Shown: piece after piece, positions 23,344 to 34,099 of the stretch | How positions within the stretch are numbered: position 1 is the first letter of the stretch | How the letters are laid out: each line of letters opens with the position of its first letter | Source: Straminergon stramineum | Lineage: Eukaryota > Streptophyta > Bryopsida > Hypnales > Calliergonaceae | Direction: 5' to 3' | DNA: 64,000 nucleotides | Assembly (NCBI GenBank): GCA_963920665.1 | Contig: OY987265.1 | Span: forward strand, 25,239,001 to 25,303,000 | Program-made: the position numbers and the translations under genes | The notes under the pieces: model-generated | The model's database searches: none | What the model saw: only the letters and a program-made list of their open reading frames with translations | Told to the model about the DNA's origin: nothing

Positions 23344-25016
23344 CTAGTCGAAAAGACTGAAACCCATGTCGTCGTCAGATTCCTCTTCCTTCTCGGGTTC
23401 CTTCTCTTCCACCTTTTCAGGTGCAGGCGCCCCCCCGGAAGACTCAGTGGCAGCAGGCGCAGCTTCAGCAGCGAACTTCGAGGGGTCCTTGAGGTACTCC
23501 TTCGTCTTCTCGGCGAGAGGGAAAGAGTACTCGGTCTCCACGGCAATGGCCAACAAGTTCTTGTATGAGTTGACGAAGCTGTGCGGGACAGCAGCCAGTG
23601 TCGGGTAACCCAAGGCCAGAGAAATCGCGGCCACCGTGGAGACACCAGCAGCGAACTTGTCCAAAAGATCATCCTCAGTCAGGTCCAAAACCTCCGGAGC
23701 GAACACGGAGCCGCTGTCGTAGATGTTCACCACGATAAGACCGTAGGAGAAGGGCCTGATGCCCAGCTTCGCCAACAGAGCAGCCTCGGAGGATCCCACC
23801 TTGTCACCCTTCTTCACAAGCTCCACAGGGGCGATAATCTCGACGGTTCCCTTGTTAATCTTCGTGGGAATGTTGAGGACCTGGAAGAAAGAAGTCTGAG
23901 AGGGGTCGAGACCGGTGTTGCCAGGGGGAACGACCACATCAACGGGAGCCACCAGACCCACACGGGCGGGGGCTCCCACCTTGTACTTTCCGATTTCCTC
24001 ACGAACCTCCTTCAAGTCGCCCTTGGTGAAGATGAGCCCAACATTACCCTGTACACACGAACAGCTAACTTTTAATTCCACTGCAGAGTACCCTTTCGTT
24101 CCTTTCCATGACATAGTTTCAGATGTGGCAAGTGATCAGCAAGTTTGAGACAATAATATGCCATCATTGCGGCAGTCAAACCAATAGGGAAACAATACTC
24201 ATCACTTCACTTCGCCACAATCAGACCACCATTACTACATGGACGTCAGTCAGACATAAAACCCTATAAAAAGTGCACAAGATGCATGGCATACTGATCC
24301 AACACACAACTCCATCACTAAATAGGACTCAGCCATGTGGACAAGCATGATCAGCAAGTTTGAAGCAATAGTATGCCATCATAGCGGCTATCAAACCAAT
24401 AGGGAAACAAATATTCATCAGCTCACATTGGTCCACGTAGAAAAACACGAGTCACTACAATCGATCAAAACCTAAAAGTTCAAGGATATTCTGACATCCT
24501 CCGTCAATATGAAAAGCCTTCTACCGAAAAAAAAGCATCTAAATACTGACTCTCTTCTCTGAACAAGAGAAGTACGATAGGTGAAGAGTGATCAGCAAGT
24601 TTGAAGCAATAATTTGCCATCATAGCGGCTGTCAAACCAATAGGGAAACAATGGTTCATCATTTCACTCTTTCCCAAACAAGAAAACCGTATGAAAGCAC
24701 CAGAAGCACCACTACAATAGATCAAACCACTACCGAAAAGTTATATCCAGAAACATACCACGAGGGCGGGGAGCAGCTGCTCGTAATCCGGGTTTCCGGT
24801 CTTCTCAGCATGGAGACGAATGGAGCGCTTCATCATGGTGTTCTTGCCCATGAGCACGATGGAGTCAGGCCTCAAACCCTGACGGATACCCTGTAACTGC
24901 TTGGAACCGACATTGTCAGCGGCGCAGATCAACACCTGCGTATACTCGTCCAGAAGCTCCACAAGCTTCTTGTCATACAGGACCTTCTTCTCGGCCTTAG
25001 TTCCCTTGAAACCCAT
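23344..25016 (-). CDS. RPP0: 60S acidic ribosomal protein P0
   Basis: Exon 1 is 24759-25016 and exon 2 is 23344-24048; together they encode 320 residues, the usual P0 length. P0 (uL10) anchors the P1/P2 stalk to 25S rRNA at the GTPase centre. It opens [20 protein letters not shown], carries the uL10 fold ([45 protein letters not shown]), and ends with an Ala/Glu-rich hinge and the conserved tail [14 protein letters not shown] that contacts elongation factors. A 22-codon in-frame extension upstream exists, but the conserved MGFKG start is preferred. The single coding intron (24049-24758) holds three snoRNA copies. The gene diverges from U11/U12-65K with 401 bp between start codons; that interval contains telo-box motifs typical of plant ribosomal protein promoters. 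Confidence 0.97.
24130..24212 (-). ncRNA. Box C/D snoRNA copy 3 (distal) in P0 intron
   Basis: In sense with P0. C box GTGATGA (24199-24205), D box CTGA (24136-24139), and a terminal stem AAGUGA/UCACUU bracketing the boxes. The guide immediately upstream of the D box reads TTATTGTCTCAAACTT. It pairs with plant 18S rRNA AAGUUUGAGGCAAUAA with one G-U pair. A C'-like ATGATGG lies mid-molecule. The target is recalled, not searched. Confidence 0.82.
24346..24427 (-). ncRNA. Box C/D snoRNA copy 2 in P0 intron
   Basis: C box CTGATGA (24415-24421), D box CTGA (24351-24354), C'-like ATGATGG in the middle. The guide TATTGCTTCAAACTT next to the D box pairs with the same 18S segment with one G-U. The terminal stem is weaker here (GUGA/UCAU). 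It may be a less active paralogue. Confidence 0.78.
24586..24669 (-). ncRNA. Box C/D snoRNA copy 1 (proximal) in P0 intron
   Basis: C box ATGATGA (24656-24662), D box CTGA (24592-24595), and a six-pair terminal stem GAGUGA/UCACUC (24664-24669 with 24586-24591). The guide TTATTGCTTCAAACTT upstream of D pairs over 16 positions with 18S AAGUUUGAGGCAAUAA, one of them G-U. The base pairing with the fifth guide base from D is the first U of the GUUUGAGG segment. That is the 18S region served by U61 in other eukaryotes; the equivalence is my inference. Confidence 0.85.
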
Positions 25017-25417
25017 TTCGAATGAGTGGTTTACCACAAAAACAACCTCGACGCTTGCGAAAATGAAACTGTTGCCTAGCAAGGGGGGCCAAGGCGTGAG
25101 ATTTCACGACAAGGCGGGCAGAATACTGCCCTTTAACCCTAAACTGGGAGCTTCAAAACGAAGCGGAAACGAACGGTAGCGAAGTCGCGCGGCGGCAAAG
25201 AGAGCTTCACTGTCTAGTCCTAGGGTTTTATACCCTCAAATTAGGGTTTCGAGTTGAACCCCTGTTCACACGGGGGAACTCATGTTCTCGGTGTTTTCCA
25301 GCTAAAGTTCCGGTTCTTGTTAGGGTTGGAAGTTATTCGCGTTTCTCCGTTTCTTGATGTTCTCTTCTGCGGAGTTTGTCGATTCAGTTTCTCGATGGCA
25401 GTGTGACAGTGGCAGCG
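25017..25417. promoter_or_regulatory. Bidirectional P0 / U11-U12-65K promoter with telo-boxes
   Basis: The 401 bp between the two divergent start codons contain AACCCTAAA (25135-25143), TAGGGTTTT (25221-25229) and TTAGGGTTT (25241-25249). These are telo-box elements known from promoters of plant ribosomal protein and other growth-related genes. Both leaders must lie in this interval. Co-regulation of the pair is inferred. Confidence 0.7.
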
Positions 25418-28400
25418 ATGGCGCTCCCGCCTTCGACCCCGCCCGCGGAGGGCACGCGGGTCACGCTGCTTTTTCGTCACTTGCCGGAGGGACTCCCTGC
25501 TGACACTCTCAAACGCCTTTTCTCGCACTATGGTGCCTCAGATTTTCGCTTCTGCAATTCAGGAAGGTGAAATTTGTATAATTGTTATTTGGCTTACTCT
25601 GCATTTGCAAACTCAATGTTTTGTAGCTTTCTTCACTCCTTGGGTTTCTGTTCCTCTTTGGACCCTTGAAATCGTAAGGTAATTTACCATGTCTTTATGG
25701 AGTAGGGTGAAGAATTGTGCTTTTGTGGATTATGATAATGAAGCTGCAGCTGCTCAGGCGCAATCACAAATGCACAGGTATGACAATTTTTGTGCACTCG
25801 GGGCTTGAAATTGATATTCTGTCTGTGTGGATCTCTTAATTATACCAAGCTGAAGGTACTGAGCGCCTTCAAGCAGTTTCATGCGTTTCTAAATGCACAA
25901 AACATTTCGGGTTCTATATCGTTGTATCGCTATCTGAATTCGAAATTGTGTACCAGGCTGAAATTCTTGGGTAAGATATTGAGTGTCGAGAGAGCAACCC
26001 CTGCATCAATCAAGGATGGCTTATCTGAAGCCAATGCAATGACGACGCCTACAGAGGAAGTGACTGTAACCGCTCCTCCACCTCCACCTCCACCTCCTCA
26101 GTCTAACGAACTTTATCAAACAGGCAGAGCCGCATCAGGAAGGGAACCTATTGCTCCGTCATTAGGGGTGGATTACCCCTTCCCTCCACAGCTCGAGTAT
26201 GTTCAAATCCTCTTACAGTCAGGAGTTATTGTAAGATTGAGATTCTTGGTGTCTTTGTTAAGGTTTTAGTGTGAGTATAGTTTAGACTTTGTAAACAGCC
26301 TGATGTTTCCTTACAGGTTCATATCTTACTTTAATTTGGTAGTTCGGAATATTCCATACGTTGTTCTCCTCCACTTCTTGCACTACATATTGCCTGTTTC
26401 CTCTCTTGACCATTTTGCCTCGCATTTCTGTTTCGTTCACTGTCTTGAGCTACTCGGTGATTTATCATGGGTATAGCACTGTTGCCAACACGAAGTCTCT
26501 TTGTTTTGACTTGTTTGTATGGGCTACTTGTGATGCTTTGCAGGTATGCGTATCCTCCTCCTGATGGAAATATTCTTACCAATATCGTGAATACTTTGAT
26601 TGCAGTTCCACGGTTCTATACTCAGGTCTTTATCATCTTCTACATTGCTATGTTATGTATTTTATACTTCTGTCAAGAATGATCGGTTTGTGGAATCTTT
26701 TTGCCTAATTCTTCTTGATGGATTTTTATGAGAGCAGACTTTATGAATCTCTTACTACAGTGGGATGGGAGGAAGGTAGGTGAAATCTGGTTTCAAGAAA
26801 TTACTTCTTGCTGATGAGTGTGCAGATGTTGGTGGTGAATACATTGCGATCAGGTGTTGCACCTCATGAATAAAATGAATCTTCCTGCTCCATTCCGTCC
26901 TGCCCTTCCCACACCACCATTACCACCTCCTGTACCAGCTCCTCCGGCTGAAAAGAGACTGGCGGGAGAGCTGTCCAGTGGTGAATCGGAGCTTGAGTCA
27001 TCCGATGAGGTGAGCAAGAATTATAACAGTTACAGTCATTTTGTTATTTCTAAGCTTGATTGTTGACCTGAGTAGGCATCCGTAATAGTTCTTTGCTGGC
27101 GTTCTGTGCTAACCTGGCCTCGAGGTCAACAGACAATTTTGAGGGGACCATCTGTTCTGGTTGAGATGTTTTGTTTTATAAAAATTTAGTCAAATCGTAT
27201 TTAGTCTTATATGTTGAGTCGGTTTTGAATCTTGCAGGAAGACAACCATGCTCTGGGTGGGGAAATCGATACTGATGCAGCTGACAAAGATCTGGACGTT
27301 CACAAGGCAAGAAGAAAACGAGCTAAGCTGGAAGCAGTAGTGGGTCCTGCAGTGGACAAGGGTGCTTCTCATGAAGCTGCAGGGGTTAAGTCAATCAATA
27401 TTATTTCAAAAACTGCTCCCATCAAGAAGAACCAACCTGTCATGCAGGTTTGTTTCGTACATTACACTCTGATAGATTATGCATCTGTTGAGATTCTGTT
27501 CAATTGTGTGTATGAGCATCTAGACAACAGAATGTGCGTGTAGTGATTCTCATGACCAATCTCCTTTAACAATCTCCTTTAATGTATTCTGTACCTACTT
27601 GGATTTTGGATTTTTTCTCGCCCGATATTTATTAATCAGCGCAGCTTAACAGAGTGTTGAATTGCCTAACAGATTAGGATTTCCACGAAAGCCTCGGTTG
27701 GAGACGAACCAGTAAGAGACGGTGCCAACCAAGAAGACATGGATATTTCTAGAGAAGAAGTGAATGATCCCAATAGAACAGCAACACGGACCGAACTACA
27801 GGCTGGCCAATTATCAGAGGCTGAGCTCCTTTCTTTGTCCATTCTTAAGGTGAGCATATATTAGATATAAATTAGAAATTATTAGAGAAACTAACATGTT
27901 TGCCATGTGATCTTTGGAACTGGTTATCAAAATCATGAGCTCGTCTGGCAGAATGCAATATTTTCGAGTCCCATAGTGTCAATTCAGATAGGTTGCGCTC
28001 AATGTTTGTATTGAGATCATTTCATTTGGTTCAAATTGTTGGTGGATGAGCTCAATATGTGTTCTTGGGTTTGAGTAAAAAGGATGTCACAGTTTTTAAG
28101 AATTGTTCTTTCGAGGAATACTATTGGGTCTAATGTTGGGGCGCACACTTATCGTATCTGCATGATCATCGTTGTTTTGGTTAGTTGATAATATGTTGCC
28201 ATTTCTTGGTGTTTTGTACTCATAGCTAATGTATTTGCACTTGCTCTTTTGTCTCTTTGAAGAATTACTCTGCTGGGACCCCCTCACAAGTTCTTTACAT
28301 CAAGAACTTGGCAAAAGAAGTGGCACCAGAGGACCTCTTCAACGTATTTGGTAAGCCTGCCTTGTGAGTACAGCCCCTTCAATGTCATGAAGTTCTCTAT

Positions 28401-29293
28401 ATTCTCAACACTGAAACCTTGAAGTTTCTTCTGGTAATCTTTTTGAGGAATATTTTTCGGTCCTTTCACGGTGTCCTTGAAAAGAACCGAAAATTGAGCT
28501 GCTATCATGTGAGTGTTTTTATCAATTTCACCTCTCTGCCAATTCATTGATTCTGGTTCATTCTGTGCCTGTTGATGTACCTCTTGTTAAAGATTTTCAC
28601 GTCTGCAGGGGCTTTCTTTGCAAGTCTTGAGGACGCGAAATCTGCTTTGAATGTGAATCTTATGCAGGTTCGTTTTGCACATCTCTTTTTGACCAAATTC
28701 TAATTTATGCCTGTCTTGTTGAGCTTAAATTTCTGATAATTTCTGATAAATTTCACATCTAATTTGTTGATGAAAGTTTGCACTTGTAGGCTGTTCATGT
28801 TATAATCAATTTTAGTCTGTTCTTGGTCTAAAGGCTACTGATGTCTTTGTCAAAAATGTTTTCTTGTCCCATTTAATAGTTTGGTAGCTCATAGTTGCCA
28901 TATGCATTTCACTTTCCTTGTCCTTATAGAGGGTTATGACCCTGTAACAGGAAGGGCGTATGCGAGGCCAAGCATTTGTTACATTTCCATCAACAGAATC
29001 TGCCCAGGATGCTATAGTAAGTGTTACACAAGCCCAGATCGTGAACTGTTATTCTCTTTTTCTTTTGCTATAGATGTTAGGGAATCCGAATGTCCAGTTT
29101 CTCTAGGTTCGTGCCCTGTTTCTGTTAGAGAGCTGGTTGGTGAGATCCAGAATAACATTTTCACATCAAGTGCGTGTGGGAAGTGTATTTAACCTACTCT
29201 GATTTGCAGGGTATGACACATGGCTTTGTTTTGAAAGGGAAGCCAATGATAGTGCAATTTGGACGAAATCGCTCTGCTACCAAGAATCAGTAA
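25418..29293 (+). CDS. RNPC3: U11/U12 small nuclear ribonucleoprotein 65 kDa protein
   Basis: Eleven exons: 25418-25566, 25706-25777, 25957-26196, 26544-26625, 26854-27009, 27238-27447, 27673-27849, 28263-28350, 28609-28667, 28951-29016, 29210-29293; they join to 460 residues plus stop, near the plant length. The protein bridges U11 and U12 in the minor spliceosome: the N-terminal region contacts the 59K protein and the C-terminal RRM binds the 3' hairpin of U12 snRNA. RRM1 has VTLLFRHLP (15-23) and VKNCAFVDY (51-59). A run of eight prolines lies at 114-121. The family-specific block with YAYPPPDGNILTNIVNTLIA and VPRFYTQVLHLMNKMNLPAPF follows, then a basic/acidic linker, then RRM2 with VLYIKNLAKEV (371-381) and RGQAFVTF (416-423), ending in FVLKGKPMIVQFGRN. 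The ATG at 25418 is preferred over an in-frame ATG at 25376 because the family starts close to RRM1. All introns look GT-AG. Confidence 0.95.
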
Positions 29294-32037
29294 GTACTGA
29301 AGTATCCCAGACGTACTCATGGAAGATCTATCCAAGAGTTTATTCTCCAATTGCCTCTTCTCCTGCTCTTGACAAATGAAAACCTGTTTTGAGGTGGTTT
29401 TGCTGGGATTTGTTTATAGAATGACTTCGTACCATTAATTTCCACTGGAAGAGCTTTTCATGGAGGTCTTGGGCATTGACTGCATTATTTCAATCGGTTC
29501 ATTTTTGTGATATGGACCGGTAAGCGGGTGTGAATTTGGTGCACAATTCCGTACTTAGTTGTTTCTTCCTGCCTTTGGTGCTACACAAAACAAGCCCTTG
29601 TTAACGTTTAATTTTGCCTTGGTAGTATTTGCTTAAAATATTGGGATTTTCGACAGAGCTTGGGATTTTTCTGTTAGTCATACCACAGGATTTTTTCCAT
29701 ACCGATGAACTGTACAATACGGATGACCCAACTTAGTCCTCGTCTCGACATGATATAAATGTTCAGGAGCCTTTTGATTTTTCAGGACATGTGATAGATT
29801 TTGGTAGTGTTTGAAACTGAAATTTGTGATAATGTTAATTTTAATTTTGAAAACTCATCAATTATATCTAGGCGTATGATGAAGCTAGCAATTGAAGTAA
29901 TATCAGCTTTACCTATGATTGAAGAACAAGGGAATTGATGTTTACATGTTCTTCAAACTGCTTCTTGAAGTAGCACCATAATTGTTACTATGTGATGTTA
30001 AAATGGTTTGTGAAGTAATAAGTCAAATAGAAAGGAATAATGTAGTACATTAGTGGATGGTTTTGATGAATAATGAATGTGTGCATTACAATACAACCTC
30101 TCTAAAGTAATAGGGTCCAGATTCTTGCCAATACTACAATAGAGAGTTTTATTGATTTATAGAGGGTTTATGCATTCAAGACTTTGCTCAAAACAAGCTA
30201 CCCCAAATTCTTTAGGTGGCATATTTTGAGGAAGGGGACCTCATTATGACCAAGAAGTTTGTTCAAAAGCCTATTTTAGCTTTTCTTCTATCCTTACTTG
30301 GCTCTCATTTAGTGCTCCTATTTTTTATATTCACTAATTTGGAACTAGTATTTTGAGAGGTTTATCAGCTTATAGAGCATTGATTTAGGGAAGTTCTATT
30401 GTATATAGTTCACTAAATTCACTTCTATATGCTTTACCTCTTAATTGTAACTTAATTGTAATTTATTGTTCACTGAAGGACAAATGAGGGATTTGTTATT
30501 CCCATCTATGAACATAGATATTGACTACTAATTTATAACCTTCACTACAAAGGTCCAAAAACTATGAATTGAAGTATTGAATGGATCTAGTCCCCTTCAA
30601 TGAAATTGAGGATCATAATTACTTCAATAAAAGTTTATTTCTTATTTAGGGTTTAGTACTACGAAAAATTTGAAAACTTTTGGTCTTTATTTTCAAGTAG
30701 GCTATAAAATAAGATTTAGGGAGAAGACAAGCCAATGTGATTAGATTGTATGCAATCATGCTTTGATGTTATAGTTTGAAAGAATAGATGCAAAGTTCAA
30801 CCTCTTCAATTAAACTATCCCTAGGATCATTTGGCATAATGAAAAATCATGTGAGGGCAAAACTACATTGCATGTTGTTCTACAATGACAACAAGACCAA
30901 AATCAAAAGTGGGTGGAACATCAATCGTATGTTTGTAACATAGGTACTTATGATGGATGGTATTTCTGAATATAAAGTCCCTATATTGAATTTGTGATTG
31001 ATTGTATCTTATAAGTTTGTGCTACTGTGTTGGACAAAAGTATTGGGGCCAGGTGTGGATGAATTTAATTTTTATTGTAGGACAATATTCCTATTAAAAA
31101 AAATTTAATTGGACTACTTTATTTTCTTTTAGAAAGTTTGATGGGGGCCATTGGACATGAAACAAAAAACACAAGTTGAAATTTTTTTTTAACCCAATCT
31201 AGAAATAGAGGTGAAAGGGACCTATGTGAAAGGTGTCATTTCTTTATTTCTTAAGATAAATTTGTAGTATGGCAAAATATGAGGGAAGAATACTTGTTTT
31301 AGTTTGCAAAAGCAACATTCAACAATATGTGCCATAATTGATAAAGGCCTTGGAATTGGATATCTTCAAAGGCTACATCATACAAACAAGAGTGTTAAAA
31401 AAGAACACATATAGAATAGAAGTCAAGAAAAAAGAGAATATAACATTGTTGTGTATTTTATCTGTATGGGCCAAAGCAAATTTTGTTGTTGTTTCTCCAA
31501 TTTGATTTTGGATATATTTATTTTTAGCACTTGGATCCTCATGCCATTGCTAAAATATTTTAATTTTTATCCCACAAAAAGACAAGTGTGAGAAACGGCA
31601 AGAGCAATTGAAATTGTATTTTTTCAACAATGTCTAAATGTGTTATAAAATTTTGAAGTGTGGTGTCCATAATGGCCCAAAAGAGTCTATACTGCCCTAG
31701 AACAAACAAACAAATGTATCCATAATGGCCACTATGAAGCAATTACAATGTTTCCTCACATGGCTACAACATAAAGGCCTAAAAAGTCACTTCCTCCAAT
31801 GAATTTACACTCAAAAGGTAGAAGTTCCTCTTGTAGTCACTAATCTTCCATTACCCATCACCTAGGACATTCCCTAGGTGTATAGAATGGGTCTTTTGTC
31901 CGTAATGGATTGTTCTACTTTAATAATTGATGCCCTTCCAAAGTTCTAAGGTATCGTTTTTGAAACTTACAGTTGTTTCTTGTGAGTTGTAGAGTATTAC
32001 ATTTCAAAGTTCACAAATCTCCTACTTGAAAGTCAAA
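29294..32037. other. 3' flank of 65K and gene-free DNA
   Basis: The first few hundred bases are probably the 3' untranslated region of the 65K gene. From about 29.8 kb the composition turns AT-rich, and no gene or clear repeat end is seen up to the retrotransposon. Confidence 0.5.
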
Positions 32038-32042
32038 CTTGG

Positions 32043-32716
32043 TGTGAAGACTCGGGTTCCAAAACAAGCATCCTACTAATGCTTCCTAGTGGATTTCCAA
32101 TCCGGTTTCTACTCTCCAATGCAACCATCCCGGATTCATACCTCCTTCAACAGAGCTTGATCTATGAATCAACAATAATATACATGCGATCAATCATGAT
32201 ACATCAAAAGCACAAGAGCACACACTTCCATCAAGAAGCAATCATAGAATCAACTCAAGAAGGCCATATTTGTTATATCGAGATTTTTTGCAGATTTTGA
32301 GATAGAACGGTAGTTATTGAAAAATTCATTTAAAAAAATAGTAATTGAAACCAAAAAGAAATAATGCTCAAATAGTAATCCTATAATGAAATTCTAAAAG
32401 TTGGTATTGTTACCTATTTATAAAAAATGCTAGTAAAGAGATAAAGCAATTTATCTTGGAGTCAAGGATAAAAATGAGATTGCGAAAAGTCTCAATATAA
32501 TGAATATGGCCTTGAAGGAGACATTGGAGCTATGGACTCATCATTCGGAATAGTTCTTACATTAATGTATGTCAAGTGAGGGACATTGCTCCTCTCACTG
32601 AGCTTTAGTTCATGCTTCGCTAACCAACTAGAAGTAATTGCTTCCTTTCCCACTAGGAGTAACTGCTCTACGTCCATCATGGAACCTTGTCCAACTACAG
32701 CAATGTAGTTGTGACA
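32043..32716 (-). repeat. 3' LTR, interrupted by a miniature element
   Basis: Starts TGTGAAGACTC and ends GTTGTGACA. It aligns with the other LTR (39173-39596) along its length, except for a 255-bp insertion at 32260-32514. Excluding the insertion it is about 418 bp. By hand count roughly 8 percent of positions differ, nearly all transitions. Confidence 0.92.
32260..32514 (+). mobile_element. Miniature inverted-repeat element inside the LTR
   Basis: Ends are AAGGCCATATTTGTTATAT and, in reverse complement at the right, AAGGCCATATTCATTATAT. The other LTR gives the empty site (CTCAAGGAGAC), which shows a target duplication of 2-3 bp (AA or AAG). A second copy sits inverted at 36422-36680. There is no coding capacity. 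The superfamily is uncertain. Confidence 0.88.
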
Positions 32717-32740
32717 TTATCCCCCTTTTCAAGGCGTGAA
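32703..32740 (-). other. Polypurine tract next to the 3' LTR
   Basis: Read on the minus strand, a purine run GAAAAGGGGGATAA immediately precedes the 3' LTR boundary at 32716. It is the expected primer site for plus-strand DNA synthesis in LTR elements and fixes the element's orientation. Confidence 0.75.
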
Positions 32741-32753
32741 GCTCATGTGTCGT

Positions 32754-33992
32754 CTAATTGTCTACTCCATGCGCTTGTAGGTGACACCTATAGAAGTTAG
32801 CTACCACATCCGAAGCATTGTGCAAATTTCCAGCCGGTTCCCATGAATTCTCTTCGGGCACATATCCCTCCCAAGCAACCAAGTATTGGAGTTTTATCCA
32901 TCTTCCTACACGTCGGGAATCTAGAATTCTATTCACTTCCCACTCAATATCACCTTCTGGGGTCACAATGGGAGGCAGTGGTCTCTGTTGTCGACTTGAG
33001 ATGGTATCAAGCCGATACCTCTCTAACAATGATACATGAAACACATTGTGTATACGAAGAGCCTTTGGTAGCCAAAGTCGATAAACCAAGTCAGATAGTT
33101 TAGCAATAATAGGAAATGGTCCCCAAAACTTGGATGCCAATTTTTTGGTGGGTGCAGTTATAGAGATATTATCGTGTCGAAGGAAGACTTTGTCACCTAT
33201 TTGAAATGACGGTTGTAGCTGCACCCCTCGATCGTAGTTGAGCTTGGCTTGGTCTCTTGCTATTTTGATCAAAGTCTTTACCTTCTCATGTATTTCTTTT
33301 AGGAGTCGAATCTTATCCTCTGCTGCTAGAACACTTGAAGTTGTAGGTGTACTAATTGATAACACTAGGTGGTACCCATAGGTGGTGTAAAACAGCGAAA
33401 AAACTATTGCTGAGTGAATTGAGTTGTTGTAGGCAAACTCCACTACTGGAAGGAGATCCGACCAATCATCTTGGCACCGAGTTGTGAACATGTGAAGAAA
33501 TTGCTCAAGAATTTGATTCGGCCTTTCTGTCTAACCATCAAATTGTGGGTGGAAAGCCGTTGTCAAAGCAGGTTGAATGCGGAGAAGTTTGCGTAGGCGT
33601 TTCATAAATTTAGAAATAAATACTAGCCCGCAGTTGGATATAATTTCCTCTGGAGTCCCATAATGTTTCCACACATGATGGAGGTATAGAGTGGCGGTCG
33701 CCGAAGAGTCAATTGTTTCATTTGTTGGGATAAAATGTGCTAGCTTGGTGTTTTTGTCCACAACAACCAAAATGGAGTCGGATCCATTGTTATTCGGCAA
33801 TTTGACAATGAAGTCAGCCATGATCCGTTTCCATGGTGCCTCTACCAGTGGAATGGGTTGCAATAATCCAAGCCAAACATGATGAGTGGGCTTCGAGCGT
33901 TGGCACAAGTCACAACCATCAACATACCAGTGCACATATTTACGAAATGTAGGCCAATAGAAAGCTCTAGAAACCAAATCCATAGTTTTCAC
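32754..33992 (-). pseudogene. Integrase with C-terminal chromodomain, broken
   Basis: From 33992 leftward the frame shows the zinc-binding region (CDLCQRSKPTH), the integrase core (ADFIVKLPNNNGSD, VVVDKNTKLAHFIP) and, after one stop at about 33531, the rest of the core and C-terminus. The stop replaces the Gln codon of the usual DGQTER segment (CAG to TAG, a transition). The last 60 residues form a chromodomain (WEVNRILDSRRV, YLVAWEGYVPEENSWEP). The family is known to use this module to target chromatin. It cannot make intact integrase. Confidence 0.9.
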
Positions 33993-34099
33993 TCAACCTT
34001 GATGTCCCGCTGTTGGTGCATCAATGCATCATGTCTGGAGCGCAATATTTGTTGTTGCATCTCATCATCATCCGATACAAAAATTGCATCCCCAAAATA

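Noticed and set aside
23221..24148. Several plus-strand frames of 77-164 codons across P0 exon 2
   Set aside because: Antisense shadows of a GC-rich conserved exon. The minus strand encodes unmistakable P0.
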